Source of the DNA: an uncultured Oscillospiraceae bacterium
GTDB taxonomy: Bacteria; Bacillota; Clostridia; Oscillospirales; Oscillospiraceae
Direction: 5' to 3'
DNA: 20,576 bases
Assembly (NCBI GenBank): GCA_934593275.1
Contig: CAKTQE010000040.1
Coordinates: forward strand, 1-20,576
Part shown: piece by piece, positions 14,323-20,576 of the stretch
Numbering within the stretch: the stretch's first letter is position 1
How the letters are laid out: every line of letters begins with the position of its first letter
The notes under the pieces: model-generated
What the model was told of the DNA's origin: nothing
The model's input: only the letters and a program-made list of their open reading frames with translations
Database searches by the model: none
Position numbers and translations under genes: made by a program

Positions 14323-16098
14323 ATGAATGCGCGTTGGGACTTAAATCCCATTTACACAGGCTTCGATGCTCCGGAATTTGCCGCCGATTTTGCCGCGGCC
14401 AAGGACTGCATCCAGGACCTCACTGCCTTTGCCGCCGGACTTCCCAGAGCGGGCCGGAAAGAAGCCCTGGAAGAAGCCCTGGAAGAAGCCCTGGAAGAAG
14501 CCCTGGGGCTGGAAGAAACCTTTACACAGCTTCTGCAAAAGCTGGCCACCTACGCGGAGCTGCGGCAGTCCGCCAACACCCGGGACAATGAGGCCATGTC
14601 CGCCTTTGGTAGAGTCCTGGCCCTGGATGCCGAAGCCGCAGCTCCTCTGGCCGCCATCCGCCAGTGGGTGGGCAGCCTGGAGGATTTGGAGTCTCTGGTA
14701 AATGCCAGCCCGGTGCTGGAAGAATACCGATACCTGCTGAGCCGTATTCACAAAAACCGTGTCCACCAGCTTCCCGGCATCGGTGAAGAAGTGGTGGCCA
14801 AGCTCTCCCGGTCCGATGCCTGGGCAGAACTGCACCAGCACCTCACCAGCACCGTGGCCGTCCAATACGGCGACACCACCACCAACCTCTCCTCCATCCG
14901 GAATCTGGCCTATTCCTCCGATGCCAAGGTCCGGAAAGATGCCTATGAGGCAGAGCTTGGCTGCTACAAGGCCATCCAGGACCCGGTGGCCTTTGCCCTC
15001 AACGCCCTGAAGCTGAAAACCATCACCATGGCCCAACTCCGGGGCTATGCCTCCCCCCTGGCCATGACTCTGGAGGGAGCGGACATGGGCCGGGAGACCC
15101 TGGACGCCATGCTGGAAGCCATGGACGAGTATCTACCCAAATTCTGGCAGTACCTCCGGGTCAAAGGCCAGCTGCTGGGCCACGAAAAGGGGCTTCCCTG
15201 GTATGACCTCTTTGCCCCTGTAGGGAAATCCTCCCGAACCTTTACCACCCAGGAGGCCCGGGACTATCTGGTAGAGCTGTTCTCCCGGTTTGACAGCGAC
15301 GAGGCCCAGATGATCGCCCAGGCTTTTGACGGAGGCTGGATCGATTTCTTCCCCAGAGACGGCAAGGCCGGGGGGGCTTTCTGCGCCGGTGTGGATTCCA
15401 TTGGGGAAAGCCGCATCCTGACCAATTTTGACGGCCAGATGGGGGATGTGGTCACTTTGGCCCACGAACTGGGCCACGCTTTCCACAACCGGAACATCCG
15501 CAGCCACCGCCCCCTCAACAAGGACTACTCCATGCCCCTGGCAGAAACCGCCTCGACGTTCAATGAGTGCGTGGTCATGGCCTCTGCCATTGCCGACGCC
15601 GAAAGCGACCAGGAAAAGCTGAGCCTCATTGAAGCCCAGCTCTCCGACCTGACCCAGGTCATCTGTGACATTTATTCCCGCTACCGCTTTGAAACCGAGG
15701 TCTTCGCCCGCCGGGAGCAGGAGTTCCTGAACGCCGAAACCCTCTGCGACATCATGCTCCGCGCCCAAAAGGCCAGCTACGGCGACGGCCTTGACCATGA
15801 ATTCCTGCACCCCTATATGTGGGTGTGCAAGAGCCACTACTACGGCTCCACCTTCTATAATTTCCCCTATGCCTTCGGTGCCCTGTTCGCCCGGGGCCTC
15901 TATGCCCAGTACGAAACCGAGGGAGCCGCCTTTGTCCCCAAATACAAAAAGCTCCTGGCCGCCACCACCGTCTCCTCCGCGGAAGACACCGCCAAGGTCG
16001 CCGGCATCGACCTGACCGACAAGTCTTTCTGGCGTGGTGCCCTGGAAATCGCCGCCAAACAAATCGACCTGTTCTGCGAACTGGCGCAGAAGCAGTAA
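14323..16098 (+). CDS. M3 family oligoendopeptidase (PepF-like)
   Basis: A 591-residue cytosolic zinc metallopeptidase of the M3 family, close to the usual PepF length of about 600. The zinc site is H-E-L-G-H at 381-385, with the third ligand Glu408 in E-T-A-S-T-F-N-E, the spacing of M3 enzymes. Downstream Y-R-F-E-T-E, H-P-Y-M-W-V and Y-Y-G-S-T-F-Y-N-F-P-Y form the substrate-binding tyrosine/histidine stretch. It cleaves short peptides, as in peptide recycling or nutrition. There is no signal peptide. AGGAGG lies eight bases before the ATG. Residues 47-60 are built from a repeated Glu-Ala-Leu-Glu unit encoded by a 12-bp tandem repeat, in a helical N-terminal region where length should be tolerated. 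It is monocistronic, with its own promoter and a terminator. Confidence 0.95.
   Translation: MNARWDLNPIYTGFDAPEFAADFAAAKDCIQDLTAFAAGLPRAGRKEALEEALEEALEEALGLEETFTQLLQKLATYAELRQSANTRDNEAMSAFGRVLALDAEAAAPLAAIRQWVGSLEDLESLVNASPVLEEYRYLLSRIHKNRVHQLPGIGEEVVAKLSRSDAWAELHQHLTSTVAVQYGDTTTNLSSIRNLAYSSDAKVRKDAYEAELGCYKAIQDPVAFALNALKLKTITMAQLRGYASPLAMTLEGADMGRETLDAMLEAMDEYLPKFWQYLRVKGQLLGHEKGLPWYDLFAPVGKSSRTFTTQEARDYLVELFSRFDSDEAQMIAQAFDGGWIDFFPRDGKAGGAFCAGVDSIGESRILTNFDGQMGDVVTLAHELGHAFHNRNIRSHRPLNKDYSMPLAETASTFNECVVMASAIADAESDQEKLSLIEAQLSDLTQVICDIYSRYRFETEVFARREQEFLNAETLCDIMLRAQKASYGDGLDHEFLHPYMWVCKSHYYGSTFYNFPYAFGALFARGLYAQYETEGAAFVPKYKKLLAATTVSSAEDTAKVAGIDLTDKSFWRGALEIAAKQIDLFCELAQKQ
14461..14506 (+). 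repeat. 12-bp in-frame tandem repeat (EALE units) inside the peptidase gene
   Basis: GAAGCCCTGGAA occurs three times head to tail (14461, 14473, 14485), followed by a partial fourth copy (14497-14506). The unit length is a multiple of three, so copy-number change alters protein length without breaking the frame. Confidence 0.9.
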
Positions 16099-16106
16099 GC
16101 AAAAAA

Positions 16107-16135
16107 CCGCTGCCCCGAATTGACCGGGACAGCGG
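16107..16135. terminator. Bidirectional terminator between peptidase and GtrII-like genes
   Basis: An 11-base stem with one mismatch (CCGCTG arm, CAGCGG arm) and a 7-base loop, flanked by AAAAAA on the left and CTTTTTC on the right. It gives a T-tract on either strand between two converging genes. Confidence 0.85.
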
Positions 16136-16161
16136 CTTTTTCTATGATTTTATGCCGTAAG

Positions 16162-17586
16162 TTAACTCCAATCCGCAAACTTTACGATCACCACGCCGTT
16201 TTTCATCTGAACACTGTCTTTTGCCGGGAAGTTCGGCATATCCTTGCAAATTACTTCCGCATCCATGCCGTAGTCCGTCACATTGTCTACTACATTCACA
16301 TTGACCCGCATAATCATTTGAAAATACTGGCTATACCCACGGGGATAGGTGATTGCCGTACTTCCCATTAACCCTGTGAGTGTTTCAATTTCATCAAAGG
16401 CTGCAAAACTATTTAAATAGTTGTAAGGCATTCCTACAAATAGTACCGGGGTATACCCCGCCTCGTAGCCCTCCAGACTCTCAACCCGGTCAACAACCCG
16501 GGTCATCAAAGACAGCGTGGCCTCCTGCTCCATGGTCTTTTTCACATAACTGGCGTTGGCGGTTTGAATGTTGATCAGCAGGATGCCGCACAGCAATGCC
16601 GCCGCCACCCGCTCCACCCACTTGGATTTCCGGGATTCCACAAATGTAACGGCAACGCAGAACACAAACACATAGGCCAGCCAGTAGGAATAGACCATCA
16701 GCACATGTACGAAGGGATTGAGCAGCCGCACGCCGTTCATGGAAAAAGGCAGCAATGCGACAAACGCCACCAGCGACAGAATTCTGGCTGCAGAATGCTT
16801 TTTCTTAGACAGCCGGATCGCGCTTCCTACCAGACAAACGACCACCACCAGCAGCAGCAACAGATTGATCAGCCGTGGCAGCTGAGACGGATAGACATAG
16901 CCGGGCATTTCCGCAAAGGCGGTTTTGAACATCTCCCAGCAATCCGCCACCCGGTCCTTGATGGATTCCGTGCTTGACCATGCGTTGGAAAGACTATTAT
17001 AGTCATCCTGGGCAATGGAAACACCGGTAACGGATGTGACCATCTTCAATCCAATGTAGTAAAGAATACCGCCTATGATTGCCGCCCCGGCGGCCAGAAA
17101 ATCGGATATCCACAGCTTTTTCAGCGGATACTCCGGGTTTTGCAGACATCTCAAAACAGATACCACCAGCACCATCGTAACGAAAGAGAATACAAATGTC
17201 TGGTACAACGCAAGGGACGCGGCAATGCAGACACCAATGGCCATTCCGCAAATGGCAACGGTGCTTTTCTTTAGAAAGGGGCCATGATCGCTGCATTCTT
17301 TCCAGATATAGGCCCCCAGCATCGCCAGGGCCAAGGCTAACATATTGCTTCCCAAATCCGGTGTGTATGTGGCGGCTGTGGCAGTTACAGTAACATTGGT
17401 CGTCAGAATTCCGGAAATAATGGCGATATGGCTCTTTTTCCGCATTTCCAGCATTTCCGCCACAAGGTACACAGCCAGAGAAAGCCAAATGAGTGCCACG
17501 ATCCCGTTGACCCAGGGAAAGCTGGTAAACCTGCCGAGAAAGAAATCATACAGCGGCTTTAAATACCGCCCAACTGTATTTTCCAT
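16162..17586 (-). CDS. GtrII-like glucosyltransferase-domain membrane protein (main frame, 5' end shifted)
   Basis: A polytopic membrane protein of the GtrII (glucosyl transferase GtrII, Glucos_trans_II) family, whose characterised phage members add glucose to O-antigen from a lipid-linked donor; clostridial homologues are uncharacterised. The 474-codon open frame contains G-R-Y-L-K-P-L-Y-D-F-F then about ten hydrophobic segments and an extracytoplasmic C-terminal tail with V-L-F-V-G-M-P-Y-N-Y. The frame's first ATG (17586) has no ribosome site, and the conserved N-terminal segment of the family is encoded just upstream in another frame (17559-17732). The intact gene was therefore probably 16162-17732, about 523 residues, interrupted by loss of one G in the run at 17569-17571. 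Either it is a recent pseudogene, a sequencing error, or a slippage site. A terminator separates it from the peptidase gene. Confidence 0.75.
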   Translation of the reverse strand: MENTVGRYLKPLYDFFLGRFTSFPWVNGIVALIWLSLAVYLVAEMLEMRKKSHIAIISGILTTNVTVTATAATYTPDLGSNMLALALAMLGAYIWKECSDHGPFLKKSTVAICGMAIGVCIAASLALYQTFVFSFVTMVLVVSVLRCLQNPEYPLKKLWISDFLAAGAAIIGGILYYIGLKMVTSVTGVSIAQDDYNSLSNAWSSTESIKDRVADCWEMFKTAFAEMPGYVYPSQLPRLINLLLLLVVVVCLVGSAIRLSKKKHSAARILSLVAFVALLPFSMNGVRLLNPFVHVLMVYSYWLAYVFVFCVAVTFVESRKSKWVERVAAALLCGILLINIQTANASYVKKTMEQEATLSLMTRVVDRVESLEGYEAGYTPVLFVGMPYNYLNSFAAFDEIETLTGLMGSTAITYPRGYSQYFQMIMRVNVNVVDNVTDYGMDAEVICKDMPNFPAKDSVQMKNGVVIVKFADWS

Positions 17587-17732
17587 TTCCAGTAGCTTCC
17601 ATTGGAAACCGCCTCCACCAGGGAATCATGGGAGGGCTGAAAATGCAAGAACCCATACCCATGGGCCAAAAAGCCCAGAATAAACGTATACAGAAAACTG
17701 CGCTTGAGGGTGTCTTTGTTGATCCGCTCCAT
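17559..17732 (-). pseudogene. Detached N-terminal segment of the GtrII-like gene
   Basis: The ATG at 17732 opens a 57-codon frame beginning MERINKDTLKRSFLYTFILG and continuing with F-L-A-H-G-Y-G-F-L-H-F-Q-P-S-H-D-S-L, the typical start of GtrII-family proteins (first membrane helix, then the P-S-H-D-S motif). It runs into a TAA at 17559-17561. A -1 shift at TTG-GGC (17569-17573) would join Q-L-G directly to R-Y-L-K-P-L-Y of the main frame, as in homologues. The upstream AAAGGA is about 12 bases from the ATG. Together with the main frame it should be treated as one broken gene. Confidence 0.7.
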
Positions 17733-17767
17733 GCCAAGGTCTGTCCTTTCCGGTTTGATTTTCTATG

Positions 17768-17926
17768 GAAGCTCTGATTAAATCGGCAAGAGCTGGCAGC
17801 GAGAGATTTTGTTTCCAGGCAAGGTTTGGAAAATGAGGGAATACTGTATGTATTTCCCATTTTTCAAGCCGCAGCATGGAAGCAAAAGATCCGCTGTCCA
17901 GCCGCAGACGATTTATTCAGAGTTTC
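17768..17926. repeat. 159-bp imperfect palindrome, MITE-like element
   Basis: Two 77-base arms (17768-17844 and 17850-17926) around a 5-base centre are about two-thirds identical as reverse complements without gaps, and higher with a gap near 17790-17800. The outer ends are best conserved: the left starts GAAGCTCTGATTAAATC and the reverse complement of the right starts GAAACTCTGAATAAATC. No protein is encoded. Size, symmetry and conserved ends fit a non-autonomous palindromic repeat. It lies between the promoter at 17953-17981 and the GtrII-like start, so it would form a long hairpin in that leader. Confidence 0.65.
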
Positions 17927-17952
17927 CCTATATAAGCAATGTCATGCGGCTT

Positions 17953-17981
17953 ATTATAGCATTTCCCTTTTAAAAAGTCTA
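17953..17981 (-). promoter_or_regulatory. Promoter upstream of the palindrome and GtrII-like gene
   Basis: On the minus strand TAGACT (17976-17981), 17 bases, perfect TATAAT (17953-17958). Transcription would start near 17946 and cross the whole palindrome, giving a leader of about 210 bases. Confidence 0.5.
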
Positions 17982-18046
17982 TACCCCGCCGTACTTCTCG
18001 TTCTCTTCCACCTTTTTCCATAGAACGTGGTACATCGGATCAAAAA

Positions 18047-18082
18047 TCGGGCTGTCTCACGCGCTTCCATGAGACAGCCCGA
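18047..18082 (-). terminator. Terminator of the small unknown gene
   Basis: A perfect 13-bp stem (TCGGGCTGTCTCA and complement), 10-base loop, then TTTTT on the minus strand (18042-18046), 20 bases after the stop of the 74-residue gene. Confidence 0.85.
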
Positions 18083-18101
18083 TGATTTATTCAGCGTTTT
18101 C

Positions 18102-18326
18102 TTAGAACTCCGTAAAGGTGTAGCGGACCATGTTTCCCTTTCCGTCACCGGTAATGATCAGGGTATCCCCATCGGGGGTCTCCGCCCGGTCCATGACAGG
18201 GAAAGGGGCGTTGGCCTTTACATAGACTTCCGGACTTTCGCACTCCACCTCCACGATCTCCTTGCTGGCATGTCCCTCTCCGCCGCAGGGGTTGATGGTT
18301 TCGATGAGAATTTCATATTCTTTCAT
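18102..18326 (-). CDS. Small conserved-looking protein of unknown function
   Basis: A 74-residue acidic soluble protein that I do not recognise. It starts MKEYEILIETINPCGGEGHA; a Cys-Gly-Gly-x-Gly-His stretch is followed by alternating hydrophobic strands (E-I-V-E-V-E-C, V-Y-V-K-A-N, T-L-I-I-T-G-D-G, M-V-R-Y-T-F-T), so an all-beta fold is likely. There is no signal peptide or membrane segment. AAAGGAG lies eight bases before the ATG, a possible promoter stands at 18356-18385, and a strong terminator follows, so it is very probably a real, monocistronic gene. The two cysteines and His near the N-terminus could bind metal, but this is speculation. Confidence 0.75.
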   Translation of the reverse strand: MKEYEILIETINPCGGEGHASKEIVEVECESPEVYVKANAPFPVMDRAETPDGDTLIITGDGKGNMVRYTFTEF

Positions 18327-18355
18327 AGTGATTGCTCCTTTGTTCCTTTTTCATT

Positions 18356-18385
18356 AGGATACCACAAATCATGCCGTTTGAGCAA
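18356..18385 (-). promoter_or_regulatory. Possible promoter of the 74-residue gene
   Basis: On the minus strand TTGCTC (18380-18385), 18 bases, TATCCT (18356-18361), about 30 bases before the ATG. Moderate match only. Confidence 0.35.
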
Positions 18386-18619
18386 ATAGGCATTATCCAC
18401 AAGAATTGGGCAGAATAATCGTATACTATGCCGAAAGTCCAGCCTGTACATGTCTTTTTGTGCGGTGGGTACAGTATACGGAAACACCTCGCAAAAATTA
18501 CCGTTTGTACCATGAGAGGACGGCGGGAAAATGCTTGAAAATTTCCGTGGTATTTTTCAGAGGAATAATTCATTAGAAATGAGAAAGGAGATTCCGTTAT
18601 ACTTGTATTTGAACAATTT
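18386..18619. other. Intergenic region with a spaced inverted repeat
   Basis: No gene is seen. CGTATACT (18420-18427) and AGTATACG (18473-18480) are perfect 8-bp arms 45 bases apart. An AAAGGAG at 18584-18590 looks like a ribosome site, but no ATG, GTG or TTG follows at the right distance. Confidence 0.35.
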
Positions 18620-18658
18620 ATGAAAAACCGCCCACAAAAGGAGGGATACCCATTGTGA
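18620..18658 (+). other. Possible 12-codon leader ORF overlapping the next start
   Basis: The frame reads MKNRPQKEGYPL then TGA, and its stop overlaps the GTG start of the Mor-like gene (GTGA). The ribosome site of that gene is inside this small frame. It lacks a convincing ribosome site of its own; an AAAGGAG stands eight bases before an in-frame ATA at 18599. Coupling is a guess. Confidence 0.2.
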
Positions 18659-18921
18659 AGCCAGATGCCTATGCCGGGATTTATGGAGAGGTTGCCGCAC
18701 AGATGGGCAGTGAAACGGCCGAAATGATTTACCGGTTGTTCCGGGGACAAACGGTGGTCTTTCCCCAGCGGCTGTATGACCAGGAATATGTACGTGCCTT
18801 TGTTCGGGAGAATGAGGGAAAGTATACCGTCCGGCAGCTGTCCGTTCTCTTTGGATACTCGGACAGAAGGATCCGGCAATTCATGTCCCAGGAAAAATCC
18901 AATGAAGTACCCGCCAAATAA
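18655..18921 (+). CDS. Mor-like helix-turn-helix protein
   Basis: An 88-residue protein starting with GTG, nine bases after AAGGAGGG. The N-terminal helix pair Y-A-G-I-Y-G-E-V-A-A-Q-M-G-S-E-T-A-E-M-I-Y, then F-R-G-Q-T-V-V-F-P-Q-R-L-Y, resembles the dimerisation part of the Mor transcription activator family. The C-terminal Y-T-V-R-Q-L-S-V-L-F-G-Y-S-D-R-R-I-R-Q-F-M (about 60-80) reads as a helix-turn-helix. Mor/C proteins activate phage Mu genes, and short chromosomal homologues are common in clostridia with unknown targets. No phage genes are nearby. The lipoprotein gene follows after 52 bases, so the two may be co-transcribed. The family call rests on overall pattern. Confidence 0.65.
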   Translation: MKPDAYAGIYGEVAAQMGSETAEMIYRLFRGQTVVFPQRLYDQEYVRAFVRENEGKYTVRQLSVLFGYSDRRIRQFMSQEKSNEVPAK

Positions 18922-18973
18922 ACAAACCGGCAGAGCCGCCGCTCTCTCAAAGACTATTATGGAGGTTCTAAAA

Positions 18974-19540
18974 ATGAAAAAGCAGACACAAGTATCGATT
19001 CTCAGGCGAAAGGCCATTCCAGCAGGAAAAAACGCTGAAAAGAGGCCCTCAAAAACCGACTTTCGCCGCGCCGCGCTGATGGCCATGGCCCTTTTCTGCA
19101 GCCTGGGTTTCACCGGCTGCAAAAAGGAGTCCGAGGTGGTCACCCTGCCAACGGTCCAGCGGCAGGAGACCACCGTCCCGGAAACCACTACCGTTCCGGA
19201 AACCACCAAAGCCACCGAACCGGTCGTCACAGAAGAGACCGCACCCCAGACGGAAGCCCCCACGGAAGAAACAACCGCTGACGGTCTTCGCCCGGAATTC
19301 AAGCAGGCCATGGACAGCTATGAGTCCTTCTATAACGAGTACGTAGACCTTCTGAACCAATACAAGGCCAATCCCACGGATTTCTCCATTTTGACAAAAT
19401 ACATGTCCATGCTCTCCAAGCTGGAAGAAATCGATACCGCTTTCAAAGCCTGGGATTCCAGCAACATGACCTCAGAGGAGTTAAAATACTATCTGGAGGT
19501 TTCCACCCGCATTCAGAAAAAACTGGTGGACCTGTTCTGA
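18974..19540 (+). CDS. Predicted lipoprotein with Thr/Glu/Pro linker (DUF6591-like C-terminus)
   Basis: A 188-residue predicted lipoprotein. An unusually long basic N-region (residues 1-32) precedes a hydrophobic stretch A-A-L-M-A-M-A-L-F-C-S-L-G-F-T-G-C, giving lipid-modified Cys49; the lipobox F-T-G-C has Phe at -3, which is tolerated but not ideal. Residues 60-103 form a low-complexity Thr/Glu/Pro spacer with repeats of V-P-E-T-T. The C-terminal domain (105-188) is helical, with R-P-E-F-K-Q-A-M-D-S-Y-E-S-F-Y-N-E-Y and E-E-L-K-Y-Y-L-E-V, like the DUF6591-type domain on clostridial surface lipoproteins. It should sit on the outer face of the membrane; function is unknown. The start at 18974 has GGAGG eight bases before it. 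The frame is open further upstream but overlaps the Mor-like gene without a ribosome site. Confidence 0.8.
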   Translation: MKKQTQVSILRRKAIPAGKNAEKRPSKTDFRRAALMAMALFCSLGFTGCKKESEVVTLPTVQRQETTVPETTTVPETTKATEPVVTEETAPQTEAPTEETTADGLRPEFKQAMDSYESFYNEYVDLLNQYKANPTDFSILTKYMSMLSKLEEIDTAFKAWDSSNMTSEELKYYLEVSTRIQKKLVDLF

Positions 19541-19593
19541 TCGGCCCGGGGAAATCACGTTGTTCCGTTGTATCCGTCCGGTAAAGTATGTAG

Positions 19594-19615
19594 GGAACGG
19601 CCTATGTGCCGTTCC
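19594..19615. repeat. Short palindromic repeat (GGAACGGC hairpin)
   Basis: GGAACGGC and GCCGTTCC pair around a 6-base loop, preceded by GTAGG. This resembles the 'GTAGGG...CGGCC' intergenic repeats common in gut clostridia, from memory. First of four palindromes clustered up to 20053. Confidence 0.5.
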
Positions 19616-19667
19616 GCTGCGTGGCGAATACAACCCGTGCGGATAAAACAGAACCACCCCCCCGGAT

Positions 19668-19792
19668 ATGTCATTCCGAGCGAACGAAGTGCGTCGAGGA
19701 ATCTTCCCGAGTGGCCTGTTTTATCTTGTGGTAGTTCTTTCTCCCACGTGGTGGATTCCTCCACTCCGCTTACGCTGCGGTCGGAATGACAT
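19668..19792. repeat. Inverted repeat element bounded by ATGTCATTCCGA
   Basis: Perfect 12-bp ends (19668-19679 and 19781-19792) enclose an inner pair (GAGGAATC near 19695, GATTCCTC near 19753). The TGTCATTCCGAGCGAA end is a familiar dispersed intergenic repeat in Firmicutes. It is non-coding; open frames across it are fortuitous. Confidence 0.65.
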
Positions 19793-19862
19793 AGGGGGGA
19801 CGTTTCTACGGATTCGCCTACAGTTTCTGGAATATTTTACGCCGTCCCGCGGCCTCATCAGT

Positions 19863-19900
19863 CAGGGCTACGCCCTGCCAGCTTCCCCGGCGGGGAAGCT
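19863..19900. repeat. Double-hairpin repeat (CAGGGC and AGCTTCCCC stems)
   Basis: CAGGGC/GCCCTG (19863-19877) is followed by AGCTTCCCC/GGGGAAGCT (19880-19900) and TTT. The preceding CCTCATCAGTC and the CTTCCCC stem match a repeat seen between genes of many gut Firmicutes. The second stem could also terminate the lipoprotein transcript. Confidence 0.6.
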
Positions 19901-19931
19901 TTTGTACCATGTATCGGGTGGTACCCCCCAC

Positions 19932-20053
19932 TGTAGCGGCGGCAATCTGCCGCCATTGGCCGTAAGGCCACTCGTTGGACGTTCGTATCCGTAGCATCCC
20001 ACGGGGCCAGCCCCTCGCCGGGGCTGGAGTGGCGTTGGATCAACGCCGCTACA
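19932..20053. repeat. Multi-stem palindromic repeat, cloverleaf-like
   Basis: Outer ends TGTAGCGGCG (19932-19941) and CGCCGCTACA (20044-20053) are reverse complements. Inside are GGCGGCA/TGCCGCC (19938-19954), TGGCC/GGCCA (19957-19970), CCAGCCCC/GGGGCTGG (20007-20027) and GGCGTTG/CAACGCC (20031-20047). The outer arms and the flanking inner hairpins share bases, so two folds compete. No coding evidence. Confidence 0.65.
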
Positions 20054-20211
20054 TTGTTCCGTGTATTGGGTTATACCATTCATCGGCACAGGTTATATTT
20101 GCCACCCCCACGTCAACTTACCACGTTTTTCATATTTTGCGAACGTAAATTGGCAATATATTCGTAAATAATTCGGCGTTCTCGGAGAATTTGGCTGTAT
20201 AAGCACTTGTG

Positions 20212-20576
20212 CTACTCTGCCTGGAATTCATCGGCCATGAGTTTCACATAAGCGGCCAGATTATCGGTTTGGGCCACGGGGTAATGGCAGATCACCGCGT
20301 AAATGCCCTTAAAGTCCTTTTCATGGAAAGTGATCGCCCAAAAAAGGCTGCCGTCTGTACTCTGGCCGCAAATACCGCCGTTTTTGCCCTCGATGAGGGT
20401 ATCGCCGGGACCTCCCGCGGAAAGGCCCCATTGGATGGCCTCGTTAAAGCTTGTGGTATCCAGCGGCACCACCGAAAACCAGACGTTCCGGTTTTCCCCA
20501 TATTCCCAGCGGAGGGCGGGACGTCCACCATAGGTTCCCTCTGATTTTTCAAAGCCCTCCTTGGGGATATAGGTCG
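20212..20576 (-). CDS. Unknown protein, C-terminal part
   Basis: The last 120 complete codons of a gene entering from the right edge; I do not recognise the family. The readable part begins T-Y-I-P-K-E-G-F-E-K-S-E-G-T-Y-G-G, then R-P-A-L-R-W-E-Y-G-E-N. Further on are S-F-N-E-A-I-Q-W-G-L-S-A-G, a glycine-rich D-T-L-I-E-G-K-N-G-G-I-C-G, and G-S-L-F-W-A-I-T-F-H near the end. Strand-rich composition suggests an extracytoplasmic or lipoprotein-like domain, but no signal is in view. A GTG at 20472 could be mistaken for a start; the frame remains open to the edge with protein-like composition, so the gene is taken as partial. There is no clear terminator after its TAG, only the weak hairpin AGCAC/GTGCT at the stop. 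Confidence 0.7.
   Translation of the reverse strand, partial: TYIPKEGFEKSEGTYGGRPALRWEYGENRNVWFSVVPLDTTSFNEAIQWGLSAGGPGDTLIEGKNGGICGQSTDGSLFWAITFHEKDFKGIYAVICHYPVAQTDNLAAYVKLMADEFQAE

Noticed and set aside
15133..16062. 309-codon minus-strand open frame, Gly-rich
   Set aside because: Antisense to the M3 peptidase, whose zinc motif is intact; the glycine-rich translation results from codon bias of the real gene.
17546..17877. Minus-strand open frames across the GtrII start and the palindrome
   Set aside because: They combine an out-of-frame reading of the GtrII N-terminus with the palindromic element; neither is protein-like.
19932..20053. Possible tRNA or known structured RNA because of the cloverleaf-like hairpins
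   Set aside because: There is no T-loop GTTCRA box, anticodon arm geometry or CCA end, and stem lengths do not fit; better described as a palindromic repeat.
19594..20053. Possible CRISPR array
   Set aside because: The repeats are unlike one another and not evenly spaced, and no direct repeat with unique spacers is present.
19555..20089. Several 60-108 codon open frames on both strands in the repeat cluster
   Set aside because: They cross palindromic repeats, have no ribosome sites, and exist because of repeat composition.

Overview
The window looks like chromosomal DNA of an endospore-forming, anaerobic gut Firmicute, most likely an Oscillospirales-type Clostridia. The reasons are the start of an alpha/beta-type small acid-soluble spore protein at the left edge, strong AGGAGG-type ribosome sites with ATG/GTG starts, gene families typical of that group (cytidylate kinase-like/MATE pair, GtrII-type membrane protein, PepF-type peptidase), and intergenic palindromic repeats of the kind common in gut clostridia. 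Base composition is uneven: the peptidase and ABC exporter genes are clearly G+C-rich, while 120-2180, the AtuA/2HCT region and 16160-18650 are more A+T-rich. This suggests a core background with accessory insertions. No rRNA, tRNA, CRISPR array or complete insertion sequence was seen.

Layout, left to right. 1-92: 5' end of a SASP gene (-) with a forespore-type promoter. 171-700: no convincing gene. 717-2180 (+): an A+T-rich AlbA_2/HATPase/winged-helix regulator, followed by a 64-codon remnant of a PLD-like protein (2182-2373). 2462-4442 (-): an overlapping cytidylate kinase-like/MATE transporter pair, divergent from a LysR gene (4571-5464). 5596-8578 (-): a three-gene operon, AtuA-family protein > DUF4387 protein > 2-hydroxycarboxylate transporter, divergent from a second LysR gene (8727-9641). 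9749-10723 (-): a Fic protein with its own promoter and operator-like palindrome. 10827-14169 (-): two overlapping ABC exporter half-transporters forming an asymmetric heterodimer. 14323-16098 (+): an M3 family oligoendopeptidase with an in-frame 12-bp tandem repeat. 16162-17732 (-): a GtrII-like glucosyltransferase broken by a -1 frameshift, with a 159-bp imperfect palindrome (MITE-like) in its leader. 18102-18326 (-): a small unknown protein. 18655-19540 (+): a Mor-like HTH protein and a lipoprotein. 19590-20053: a tight cluster of palindromic repeats. 20212-20576 (-): the C-terminus of an unknown protein.

How the genes work together. The two LysR modules share a design: a regulator divergent from a metabolic or transport operon, with a short dyad sitting on the -35 box (TTTACA) of the target operon. 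The most interesting metabolic unit is AtuA + DUF4387 + 2HCT. It has two poorly characterised proteins normally discussed in acyclic terpene catabolism, but none of the carboxylase or dehydrogenase partners of that route, and is paired with a sodium symporter family for citrate/malate-like acids. This suggests an uncharacterised hydroxy-acid pathway. The ABC pair shows the textbook reciprocal degeneracy of heterodimeric exporters, although the second subunit ends unusually soon after its switch histidine.
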